Shown piece after piece: positions 1 through 6,039 of a stretch of 6,229 nt of DNA. Positions within the stretch are counted from its first letter, which is position 1; each line of letters opens with the position of its first letter. The translations under genes and the position numbers were made by a program. This DNA is from Clostridia bacterium (GTDB taxonomy: Bacteria; Bacillota; Clostridia; Christensenellales; Borkfalkiaceae), in assembly GCA_900767885.1 (NCBI GenBank), contig CAAGAU010000038.1:1-6229 (forward strand), written 5' to 3'. The notes beneath the pieces are model-generated. The model was given only the letters and a program-made list of their open reading frames with translations. It did not search any database and was not told the origin of the DNA.

Positions 1-31
1 CCAAAGTGAATAATATATGAGCCGTCAGTTC

Positions 32-112
32 TTCGGTGGGATTCTTCACTGCGTTCAGAATGACGTAAAAAAAAGTACGTCATATTGAGCGCAAGCGAAA
101 TGCCACGCCCCG
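32..112. repeat. Palindromic intergenic repeat, left copy
   Basis: A long imperfect palindrome. The core stem pairs 50-67 with 76-93 around an A-rich loop (68-75). It is 18 bp long with one mismatch (59/84) and a few G-U pairs, and its innermost 8 bp (ATGACGTA/TACGTCAT) are perfect. The outer arm at 32-50 (ttcggtgggattcttcact) occurs again as an exact reverse complement at 6211-6229, and the inner arm recurs near 6074-6083. The CATTCTGA...GAAGAATC style of sequence is typical of dispersed non-coding palindromes in many bacterial genomes (recalled, not searched). It lies just past the 3' end of the protease gene. The hairpin could stabilise or end that transcript, but there is no U-tail after the stem, so terminator function is not shown. 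Confidence 0.75.
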
Positions 113-137
113 GGTAAAAAAGTATATGACCAGCCGG

Positions 138-920
138 CTATTCGCAGGACTTGTTTTTATCGTTGTTATCAAGCAAGGAGACCAGCACGTAAACGGCGAC
201 GAGTACGCAGACGACTGCGGAGAAAACGTAGGACGGAACTCCGCCCCATCCGCCGTAGCCGAGAGTGTCGGTTAAGCCGCCGCAAAAATTAAACGTTGCG
301 TGCAGCAGCACGCAGTATAATATGTTGCCGGTTTTTAAAAACGTGAAACAACACGCTCCGCCGAGCAAAAACGAATACCCCACCTGCATTAAAACCGCTA
401 TCGGCGATGAGGTGAACAAATTAAACAAATGCACGAGCGCGAATATCGCCGCCGATATTATAACCGCAAAAAAACGCCCGCGTTTATTTTCCTTCAGTCT
501 TTCTTCTACCGCCGGGAAAAGTATTCCGCGGAACAGCAATTCTTCAAAAGTGCCTACGAGCAGACATTCGGTAATAAACAAAACGATATACAGGCAAAGC
601 GTTGCCCCCGAATACGAAAAGGCGGCGTCGCCCGTTATCAAACCGATGAGCGGAGGGTTGCATACGACCGCCAAAAAACACGGCAATACCGCGATAATCG
701 CCTTACCGCCACATTTGTTTACTACTTTGTACCCCGCTTTTTTAACCGCGACAACCGCCACTGCCGAACCGAGCGCGCGGGTAACGATTCCGTCCGCCAA
801 AGCAGTTACGGGCGGCGTTCCGATTTTGCCGCTTAAAAACCCTTCGTATATAACGAGCGCGACAAGCGCGATAAGCGCCACGCAAACGTCGCCGTATTTT
901 TTAATCGTATCTTTTATCAT
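138..920 (-). CDS. CPBP (CAAX/Abi-type) intramembrane metalloprotease
   Basis: A 260-aa polytopic membrane protein of the CPBP family (Rce1/CAAX-protease-like, often called Abi). It is predicted to cleave peptide bonds within the membrane using a glutamate/histidine site. All three family motifs are visible in order: EExxxR as E126-E127-L-L-F-R131, FxxxH as F160-A-L-V-H164, and HxxxN as H207-A-T-F-N211. Hydrophobic segments lie roughly at 11-28, 50-62, 75-95, 107-124, 150-168, 175-195 and 228-250. Length is normal for the family and no frameshift is seen. The start ATG at 920 has no Shine-Dalgarno; a good promoter lies immediately upstream, so a nearly leaderless mRNA is likely. The gene is divergent from the 1053-1626 unit and stands alone. 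Bacterial members act variously in bacteriocin self-immunity, prenyl-protein processing or signalling. Nothing nearby (no bacteriocin gene) indicates the substrate, so only the family call is firm. Confidence 0.93.
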   Translation of the reverse strand: MIKDTIKKYGDVCVALIALVALVIYEGFLSGKIGTPPVTALADGIVTRALGSAVAVVAVKKAGYKVVNKCGGKAIIAVLPCFLAVVCNPPLIGLITGDAAFSYSGATLCLYIVLFITECLLVGTFEELLFRGILFPAVEERLKENKRGRFFAVIISAAIFALVHLFNLFTSSPIAVLMQVGYSFLLGGACCFTFLKTGNILYCVLLHATFNFCGGLTDTLGYGGWGGVPSYVFSAVVCVLVAVYVLVSLLDNNDKNKSCE

Positions 921-926
921 AAAAAA

Positions 927-955
927 ATTTTAGCATAAAGCCGAAAATTTTTCAA
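927..955 (-). promoter_or_regulatory. Promoter of the CPBP protease gene (extended -10)
   Basis: On the minus strand, TTGAAA (955-950) is followed by a 17-nt spacer and TAAAAT (932-927), with a TGn extended -10 (935-933). Only six T residues separate the -10 box from the ATG at 920. The expected transcription start, about 7 nt past the -10, falls on or next to the start codon. No SD-like purine tract exists in between. Confidence 0.65.
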
Positions 956-977
956 GCAAAAACCGTTCAGTTAAATA

Positions 978-1005
978 TTGACTTTTTAAAATTCCGTAAT
1001 ATAAT
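978..1005 (+). promoter_or_regulatory. Sigma-A-type promoter of the 1053-1626 unit
   Basis: TTGACT (978-983), a 16-nt spacer and a perfect TATAAT (1000-1005). Transcription should start near 1012, giving a leader of about 40 nt before the ATG at 1053. It is divergent from the protease promoter, with the two -35 boxes about 22 nt apart, so the two genes share one short control region. Confidence 0.75.
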
Positions 1006-1052
1006 ACCCCTGCGCCTTGTAAACGATATAAAAAATAGGGACGGAGGTAAAG

Positions 1053-1139
1053 ATGAAAGGAATAAGATTTTATTTGATTCCGCGCCGTAACGCCGTAACG
1101 GCGGCTGCGGCGAGAGAAATTCCCGAATATATTTTCTGA
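1053..1139 (+). CDS. 28-aa small ORF, possible leader peptide
   Basis: A short ORF starting at ATG 1053 and ending at TGA 1137-1139. It begins MKGIRFYLIPRRNAVTA and ends EIPEYIF. Support comes from position: a strong SD (GGAGGT, 1043-1048) sits 4 nt before the ATG, about 40 nt from the start of transcription of a good promoter, and no better start lies between the promoter and the next gene. It ends 22 nt before the ATG of the 154-aa gene, right at the base of a hairpin (1139-1156) that includes that gene's weak SD. Codons 10-17 are encoded by a near-tandem gccgtaac repeat that can fold into a 5-bp hairpin (1091-1103). The peptide is basic with a hydrophobic start and has no known domain. It may be a true small protein or an upstream ORF whose translation opens the next gene's ribosome site. 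It has no run of one amino acid to suggest classical attenuation. Confidence 0.5.
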   Translation: MKGIRFYLIPRRNAVTAAAAREIPEYIF

Positions 1140-1156
1140 CCGTCCCGAAAGGCGGT
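1139..1156 (+). promoter_or_regulatory. Hairpin covering the SD of the 154-aa gene
   Basis: ACCGTC (1139-1144) pairs with GGCGGT (1151-1156), one G-U included, around the loop ccgaaa. The 3' arm contains the only SD-like purine stretch (GGCGG) before the ATG at 1162. The stem starts on the last base of the small ORF's stop codon, so a ribosome ending there would melt it. The stem is short, so this is a suggestion rather than a firm call. Confidence 0.35.
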
Positions 1157-1161
1157 GTTTT

Positions 1162-1626
1162 ATGGAAAACGTTATGTACGGAATTTTAAACGGTTTCGGC
1201 ATAGAGCAACTGCTCGTCGCGTTTGCGGCGGGCATTGCGGCCGCGCTTATCAAGCGCAAAATCAGACTCGACGTAAAACGCGAACTCATAGTGCGACTCG
1301 TGGTCGCGCTCGGACTTGCCGCTATTTTATGCGCCGCGCTCGGAAAAAACTACGGTTGGCTTATCAGTACCGCTTCGGGCGGGATCGGGCTTTCGTACGT
1401 TTTAAGCGGTCTTTCGTCAAAAGAAAAGAGCCTGTCGGCGGAAACTTTTTTACAGACCGTCGCACCCTTTTTGAAAGCGGAAGATATTCGTATTGCCATT
1501 AAGGACAAGCAAAGCACGGAGGAAATTTATTCCGCGCTGCGCCCCCTTATCGGCAATAAGATGTCCGACGATCAGGTTAAACTGATTGCGGGCGTGGTAG
1601 GCATACTCAAACGCTTCGGGTATTAA
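1162..1626 (+). CDS. Small three-helix membrane protein of unknown function
   Basis: A 154-aa protein that I do not recognise. Three hydrophobic segments (about 16-30, 42-60 and 66-83) are separated by a basic loop (KRKIRLDVKR, 31-40). They are followed by a soluble, probably helical tail (about 86-154) rich in charged residues. The basic loop between helices 1 and 2 suggests it faces the cytoplasm. Size and layout resemble phage holins and small membrane accessory proteins, but no phage gene is nearby and no family motif is evident. ATG 1162 is chosen because it follows the small ORF closely and has GGCGG 6 nt upstream; ATG 1174 is a possible alternative. It is co-transcribed with the 28-aa ORF from the promoter at 978-1005 and ends at the bidirectional terminator. 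The frame is open with normal codon use, so it is very likely a real gene. Confidence 0.75.
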   Translation: MENVMYGILNGFGIEQLLVAFAAGIAAALIKRKIRLDVKRELIVRLVVALGLAAILCAALGKNYGWLISTASGGIGLSYVLSGLSSKEKSLSAETFLQTVAPFLKAEDIRIAIKDKQSTEEIYSALRPLIGNKMSDDQVKLIAGVVGILKRFGY

Positions 1627-1628
1627 CA

Positions 1629-1669
1629 AAAAAATCGGTTGCAAACTTTTTGTTTGCAACCGATTTTTT
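1629..1669. terminator. Bidirectional rho-independent terminator between convergent units
   Basis: A perfect 18-bp inverted repeat, 1629-1646 with 1652-1669, and a 5-nt T loop. The GC-bearing part is ATCGGTTGCAAAC and its complement. The stem is flanked by seven A (1628-1634) and six T (1664-1669), giving a U-tail on both strands. It begins just after the stop of the 154-aa gene (plus) and lies 27 nt beyond the stop of the hydrogenase gene (minus), so it should end both transcripts. Confidence 0.93.
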
Positions 1670-1696
1670 GTTATGTCGGAAATTTTATCCTTTCCG

Positions 1697-3124
1697 TTAG
1701 TTTTTAAGTACCGATACTGCGTCGGCAATAGTCTTTTCGTAAGCCTCTTTTCCGTATTTGTCTACTTCGGCTTTGTTCTTTTCGCCGTGGGTAAGACAGC
1801 CCGCGCCGCCTATACAGCCGCCTATACAAGCCATACCCTCGATAAAGTTTGCGTCGAGTATGTTACGACTCTTTTTCATAAGCGCGAGTTTACATTCTTC
1901 TATGCCGTCGCACGCAACGGCTTTAAGTTGAAAGTCGGTAAAGCCCTGCTCTTTGACCGCTTCCGCAACCGCGTCGGAAAGTCCGCCGCAACGCGCGAAT
2001 ATACGACCGAAATACGATGCGTTATCGAGTACGCCTTCTTCAAGAGCGGTTATATCGAGATCCTTACTGTCGAAAAGAGCCTGTAATTCCTCGAAGGTAA
2101 GCGCGCAATCGACGTACTTTTTGACTTCTTCTTTCTGCACTTCGGCTTTCTTGGCGGTACAAGGTCCTATGAAAATAACCTTGCACGGATTTTCGTGTTC
2201 CTTGAGATATCTCGAAATCGCGCCCATTGGCGAAAGGTTATGCGAGATATGCTCTTTCATCTGCGGGAAGTTCTTTTCGGTAAAGTCTACGAACGCAGGA
2301 CAGCACGAACTTGTCAAAAAGCCTTTTTCGGTGAGTTCTTTCGCCTCGCTGAGAGCGACCATATCCGCGCCGAGAGCCGCCTCTACCACGGTGTGGAAAC
2401 CGAGTTTTTTAAGACCCGTAACGACCTGACCGAGTTTTGCGTAAGAGAATTGACTCGAAATAGACGGAGCGACAACCGCGAACACTTTATAAGCCGTGTT
2501 GCCGTTACTGTTTTTGAGTATTTTTATAGCGTCGGTAATGAACGATTTATCCGTAATCGCGCCGAACGGGCATTGATAAACGCACGCGCCGCAGGATATG
2601 CACTTTTCGTGATTTATCTGCGCCTCTTTATCCGGTCCCATAGAAATAGCCTTTACTTTGCAGGCGAGTTCGCAGGGGCGTTTGTTATTTCTTATCGCGC
2701 TGTACGGGCATACCTTAGAGCATGCGCCGCATTCTTTACATTTGGTTTTGTCTATGTGCGCAACGTGATTGTTGTCAAACTGAATCGCGCCGAAACGGCA
2801 GGCGTCCTCGCAACGGTGCGCAAGACAGCCGCGGCACGCGCTGGTAACCTCGTATCCGCTTACGGGACATTCGTCGCAGGCGATGTCGATGACTTCTATA
2901 ATGTTCTTATCGTCAGCGTCGCCGCCCATGGCAAGTTTTACGCGTTCGGTCAAAATAGCCCTTTCTTTATATACGCAACAACGCATGGTGGGTATTTTGC
3001 CCGGGACGATTATCTTGGGAATGTCTATCGCATTCTTTTCGAGTTCGTCGTTCCACGCCTGACGCGCGACTTCGCGTAATACCTTATATTTAAGGTGTTG
3101 TACTTTGGTATCGAATTTTTTCAT
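1697..3124 (-). CDS. [FeFe] hydrogenase, group B-like, monomeric catalytic subunit
   Basis: A 475-aa iron-only hydrogenase that interconverts protons and H2 at an H-cluster; cytoplasmic, with no signal peptide. H-cluster motifs: L1 TSSCCPAF (271-278; C274 is the likely proton-path Cys and C275 a ligand), L2 GPCTAKKAE (320-328; C322), and L3 EGMACIGGC (429-437; C433 and C437). The N-terminal third is cysteine-rich: C83/C86, C97/C100/C105/C109, a CX2CX2CX3C at 129-139, C151/C155, and a second CX2CX2CX3C at 175-185, giving at least two [4Fe-4S] relay clusters. L2 Gly instead of the group A Met, L1 Phe instead of Trp, and the GGAG after L3 fit group B rather than the well-studied group A. ATG 3124 lies 2 nt past the upstream stop and has only a weak SD, so translation is probably coupled. 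It is last in the operon. Maturases HydEFG must be encoded elsewhere. Confidence 0.93.
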   Translation of the reverse strand: MKKFDTKVQHLKYKVLREVARQAWNDELEKNAIDIPKIIVPGKIPTMRCCVYKERAILTERVKLAMGGDADDKNIIEVIDIACDECPVSGYEVTSACRGCLAHRCEDACRFGAIQFDNNHVAHIDKTKCKECGACSKVCPYSAIRNNKRPCELACKVKAISMGPDKEAQINHEKCISCGACVYQCPFGAITDKSFITDAIKILKNSNGNTAYKVFAVVAPSISSQFSYAKLGQVVTGLKKLGFHTVVEAALGADMVALSEAKELTEKGFLTSSCCPAFVDFTEKNFPQMKEHISHNLSPMGAISRYLKEHENPCKVIFIGPCTAKKAEVQKEEVKKYVDCALTFEELQALFDSKDLDITALEEGVLDNASYFGRIFARCGGLSDAVAEAVKEQGFTDFQLKAVACDGIEECKLALMKKSRNILDANFIEGMACIGGCIGGAGCLTHGEKNKAEVDKYGKEAYEKTIADAVSVLKN

Positions 3125-3126
3125 TA

Positions 3127-3369
3127 TTATATTCTCGTCAATATTTCTTTTTCAAAAAACTCTTTGACCGTTTCGGGTTTTACCGAAAAAGTCTCTTCGC
3201 CGATGGTAACGCAAACGCCCTGTTCGCATTTACCCATACAAAACGTACCCGCAAGTTCTACTTTATCGAGCAAATTATTATCTACTAAGAGTTTTCTTAA
3301 TCCTTCTACCACCTGGCGCGAGCCTTTGAGGTGGCACGAACTGCCTACGCAAACCGTAACTTTTAACAT
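3127..3369 (-). CDS. Thioredoxin-fold [2Fe-2S] ferredoxin (NuoE/HydC-like)
   Basis: An 80-aa protein matching the [2Fe-2S] thioredoxin-like domain found at the C-terminus of NuoE and in the small subunit of multimeric [FeFe] hydrogenases. The ligand pattern is CVGSSC (C7, C12) and CMGKC (C44, C48), that is CX4C...CX3C, with an extra C53. The N-terminal helical part of full NuoE (about 80 aa) is absent, so this is a stand-alone domain. It should carry one electron at a time between partners. It lies 2 nt upstream of the hydrogenase gene, and such small proteins are known partners of [FeFe] hydrogenases. No NuoF-like FMN/NADH-binding subunit is in the operon, so an NADH link is not supported here. 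GGAG (3378-3381) lies 8 nt before the ATG and supports this start. Confidence 0.88.
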   Translation of the reverse strand: MLKVTVCVGSSCHLKGSRQVVEGLRKLLVDNNLLDKVELAGTFCMGKCEQGVCVTIGEETFSVKPETVKEFFEKEILTRI

Positions 3370-3390
3370 TTTTTATTCTCCGTATTTTTT

Positions 3391-3714
3391 TCAGGCGGCT
3401 TTTTCTTCCGCAGCCTTTTTATCCAAACCTTTGTTTCTGAAATAAATCACTATACCCGCGGTAACGAGCGAGAGATTTACTATATAAAACGCGAACGCTA
3501 CCCATTGTACGGGCTTTAATCCGTCGTTGCCGATAAACGTGAATACCATTTTGAATATTCCCGCAACGTAGCCGAAGTCGATAAGCGACATAAACGGCAG
3601 ACTGGTGCCTTTTGCGGTGCGCGCCTTATACGCCTTTATGACGTTGAACGGCCACGACGCGCCGAAACATACGAGAAGAATTATCTCGCAAACGGTTGCC
3701 ATAGTTTCAAACAT
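3391..3714 (-). CDS. Three-helix PQ-loop/SemiSWEET-like membrane protein
   Basis: A 107-aa integral membrane protein with hydrophobic segments at about 7-25, 42-61 and 68-92 and a charged, Ala/Lys/Glu-rich tail (94-107). The stretch WPFNVIKAYKARTAKGTSL (21-39) has the PQ-loop pattern: a helix-breaking Pro at the end of helix 1, a basic loop, then a small residue plus Ser opening helix 2. Three helices and about 100 aa match SemiSWEET half-transporters, which pair up to move small solutes. The canonical PQ is PF here, so the family call is moderate. It sits between the flavoprotein gene (21-nt gap) and the ferredoxin gene (21-nt gap), within a redox operon. It could import or export a substrate such as a dicarboxylate or sugar, or serve as a membrane tether. 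GGAG (3727-3730) precedes the ATG by 12 nt, a rather long spacing, but no better start exists. Confidence 0.72.
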   Translation of the reverse strand: MFETMATVCEIILLVCFGASWPFNVIKAYKARTAKGTSLPFMSLIDFGYVAGIFKMVFTFIGNDGLKPVQWVAFAFYIVNLSLVTAGIVIYFRNKGLDKKAAEEKAA

Positions 3715-3735
3715 AATATGTGTGCACTCCTTGAA

Positions 3736-5346
3736 TTATAAATCTTTTCTCGTGTAATCGGGCAATATCTGCGGCGAAAGTTTATCCGACGCGATACCCG
3801 CTTTTTCGAGTTCCTTTTGGAATTTTTCCACGTGCGCAAGCGAGAGTTTGCCTACCTTTTTAACGGTTTTGGCTTTTTCCGCCGCAGCCTTGCCCGCGTC
3901 CCTGCCGAACACTATTACGTCGAGCAAAGAGTTGCCCATAAGACGGTTTCTGCCGTGTATGCCGCCGACCGCCTCGCCCGCGACGAACAAATTTTCCACC
4001 TTGGTGGTTTCGCAGTTGCCGTTTATGTCTATGCCGCCGTTCTGATAGTGCAGCGTGGGATAGACGAGTATAGGTTCTTTTCTTATATCTATGCCGTATT
4101 TTTCAAACATACGGTACATTGCGGGTATACGCTTTAAAATAGTGCCTTCGCCGCCGAGAGTTTCTATCATAGGCGTATCGAGCCAGACGCCCTCGCCGTC
4201 GGTGGTCTTTACCGAGTTGCCGCGTTTTTTGCACTCGCGGATAATGGACGCCGCCGTTACGTCGCGCGTTTCGAGCGAATACACGAACGCCTCGCCGTTT
4301 TTATTTACGAGTTGCGCGCCGAGCGAACGGACTTTTTCGGTAACGAGCGCGCCGAATACCTGCGTAGGTTCGGCAACGCCGGTGGGGTGATATTGCAAAG
4401 TATCCGCGTACAGCAGTTTTGCGCCCGCGCGGTACGCAAGTATAAGCCCGTCGGCGGTCGCGCCGTAGTGGTTGCTGGTAGGGAAACCCTGATAGTGCAG
4501 TCTGCCCGCGCCGCCCGTGGCGATTATAACCGTTCTGGCTTTGGCTACGAGTATCTCGCCCGTTTCCATATTCATTAAAACCGCGCCCGCGGCTTTGCCG
4601 TTTTCGTCCTTGATAATCTCTATCGCGGCGGTGAAATCTATAACGGGAATGCCTCGGTTTATAACTTCGTCGCGCAAAGTTCTCATTATTTCCGCGCCCG
4701 AATAGTCCTTGCAGGCGTGCATACGCTTTCTCGAAGTGCCGCCGCCGTGCGTGGTTATCATATTGCCGTTTTCGTCCTTATCGAACATAACGCCGAGGTC
4801 GGAAAGCCATTTTATTGCCGACGGAGCCTCGTAAACGAGCATTTTTAAAAGTTCGGGTTTAGCCGCAAAGTGTCCGCCGCCGAACGCGTCGAGATAATGC
4901 ACTGCGGGGCTGTCGTTTTCTTTATCCGCAGCCTGTATGCCGCCTTCCGCCATCATGGTGTTGGCGTCGCCTATACGCAACTTGGTTACTATCATAACCT
5001 TTGCGCCGTTCGCGTGGGCGGTTATAGCCGACGCCGAACCCGCTCCGCCGCCGCCTATGACGAGTACGTCGGTTTCGTAGTCGGGCGAAGAAAGATCTAT
5101 CTTCATATCGAGCGTTCTCGCTCTGCCCTGCAAAAGCGCGGCGAGTTCGTGTAAAACTCTGTCGCCCTTATTCTCCCCTACTTTAAGCGTTTCGTACGCA
5201 CTGTCGATATAGTCGGGGTGATTTTCTTTTAAAACGGCGTCTTTTTCGTCGGCGGTCATACGCGGGAAAAGTTCTTTAAGTCTTTTTTCCCTCGTCGCCT
5301 CGACTTTCTTCATCGAAGATAACTGTTCTTCGGTATAATTATACAT
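3736..5346 (-). CDS. frdA: Fumarate reductase/succinate dehydrogenase-like flavoprotein
   Basis: A 536-aa FAD enzyme of the FrdA/SdhA/NadB family, predicted to reduce fumarate (or a related enoate) to succinate in the cytoplasm. An N-terminal helical extension (1-90) precedes the dinucleotide fold GGGGAG (98-103). Active-site residues visible by family pattern are H320 (YHPTG), T336-E337 and R340, the proton-shuttle Arg R361 (RDVTAAS), H433 (TLHYQNGGI) and R468 (NRLMGNSLLD). The FAD-attachment His of E. coli FrdA/SdhA (SHTVAAEGG) is replaced by N129 (ANTMMAEGG), so FAD is probably non-covalent. The usual C-terminal helical domain is largely missing: only about 50 aa follow the second FAD motif. 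A strong SD (GGAG, 5352-5355) overlaps the region just after the upstream stop codon and fixes ATG 5346. It pairs with the upstream Fe-S subunit gene (9-nt gap). L-aspartate oxidase is less likely given the FeS partner. Confidence 0.9.
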   Translation of the reverse strand: MYNYTEEQLSSMKKVEATREKRLKELFPRMTADEKDAVLKENHPDYIDSAYETLKVGENKGDRVLHELAALLQGRARTLDMKIDLSSPDYETDVLVIGGGGAGSASAITAHANGAKVMIVTKLRIGDANTMMAEGGIQAADKENDSPAVHYLDAFGGGHFAAKPELLKMLVYEAPSAIKWLSDLGVMFDKDENGNMITTHGGGTSRKRMHACKDYSGAEIMRTLRDEVINRGIPVIDFTAAIEIIKDENGKAAGAVLMNMETGEILVAKARTVIIATGGAGRLHYQGFPTSNHYGATADGLILAYRAGAKLLYADTLQYHPTGVAEPTQVFGALVTEKVRSLGAQLVNKNGEAFVYSLETRDVTAASIIRECKKRGNSVKTTDGEGVWLDTPMIETLGGEGTILKRIPAMYRMFEKYGIDIRKEPILVYPTLHYQNGGIDINGNCETTKVENLFVAGEAVGGIHGRNRLMGNSLLDVIVFGRDAGKAAAEKAKTVKKVGKLSLAHVEKFQKELEKAGIASDKLSPQILPDYTRKDL

Positions 5347-5355
5347 ACGCTCTCC

Positions 5356-6030
5356 TTACTTTTCGATATCTCTATGGTTATAGAGTTCTTTCATTTCGTC
5401 GATAGGCTTATTCATAATATCTTCCATGAGTTTTATAAAATCGCCGTGATCTATCTCGGAAACTCTCTTTTCAAGGTGCTTGCACTCGGGCGCGATATAT
5501 TTGCCGTAAAGTCTGCGCGCGAGTTCGGCGACCTGCGGGTGCGATATGCCCGCGGGACAACGCGACGAACAAACTCCGCACATAACGCAGTCGAAACTCT
5601 CCTCGGCGCACTTTTTGTACTCGCCGCGCTGAGCGTACGCTATATACTGCATTACGTTAAGACCCTGCGTACAAGCCTTGGTGCAGGCGTTGCAACCTAT
5701 GCACGAATAAATTTCGGGGTAAAGTTGCATCATAATCTGCTCGGTGGGCTTGATTTTTTCTATATCGTACACTTGCTTTACGAGCGGGAAGAACGGCAAC
5801 GTAGCCACGTACATACCTTCTTCTACGCGTTGCTGACAGGCAAGGCAGGTTTTGAGTTCCTGTTTGCCCTTTATGCGGTAAATCGTGGCACACGCGCCGC
5901 AAAAACCGTTTCTGCAACCGCAACCGCGCACGAGTTTATACCCCGCGTATTCCATTGCTTTCATTATGGTAAGACTCGAAGGCACTTCGTATTTCTTACC
6001 GAAAAAATATACGTTTACTTTGTTTTCCAT
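5356..6030 (-). CDS. frdB: FrdB/SdhB-like iron-sulfur subunit with one [2Fe-2S] and two [4Fe-4S] motifs
   Basis: A 224-aa electron-transfer subunit, first gene of the operon. Its N-terminal plant-type ferredoxin fold has [2Fe-2S] ligands C39, C44, C47 and C62. The C-terminal helical ferredoxin part has C110/C113/C116/C120 (CIGCNACTKAC) and C148/C151/C154/C158 followed by Pro (CVMCGVCSSRCP). In E. coli-type FrdB/SdhB the second set is CX5CX3CP, holding a [3Fe-4S] cluster near quinone. Here the extra C151 should give a second [4Fe-4S], as in HdrC-like proteins. The final 60 aa are charged and helical. There is no transmembrane segment and no CCG domain of the thiol:fumarate reductase type. A short SD (AGG, about 7-9 nt upstream) precedes ATG 6030. 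It should relay electrons to the downstream flavoprotein; the donor could be the operon's ferredoxin or hydrogenase. Confidence 0.9.
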   Translation of the reverse strand: MENKVNVYFFGKKYEVPSSLTIMKAMEYAGYKLVRGCGCRNGFCGACATIYRIKGKQELKTCLACQQRVEEGMYVATLPFFPLVKQVYDIEKIKPTEQIMMQLYPEIYSCIGCNACTKACTQGLNVMQYIAYAQRGEYKKCAEESFDCVMCGVCSSRCPAGISHPQVAELARRLYGKYIAPECKHLEKRVSEIDHGDFIKLMEDIMNKPIDEMKELYNHRDIEK

Positions 6031-6039
6031 ATATATACC

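Noticed and set aside
132..139. AGCCGGCT palindrome at the stop of the protease gene as terminator
   Set aside because: The palindrome has no loop and no adjacent U-run, so it cannot form a standard terminator.
265..933. Long plus-strand open frame of 222 codons
   Set aside because: It is antisense to the CPBP gene, whose three catalytic motifs are intact. It has no SD, no membrane or domain pattern, and its composition mirrors the real frame.
2195..3079. Long plus-strand open frame of 294 codons
   Set aside because: It lies antisense to the hydrogenase gene with its conserved H-cluster motifs. Its product is Arg/Phe/Tyr-rich without domains, as expected for a shadow frame.
1697..6030. Electron-bifurcating hydrogenase
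   Set aside because: Known bifurcating [FeFe] hydrogenases need an FMN-containing NuoF-like subunit with added Fe-S domains, which this operon lacks.
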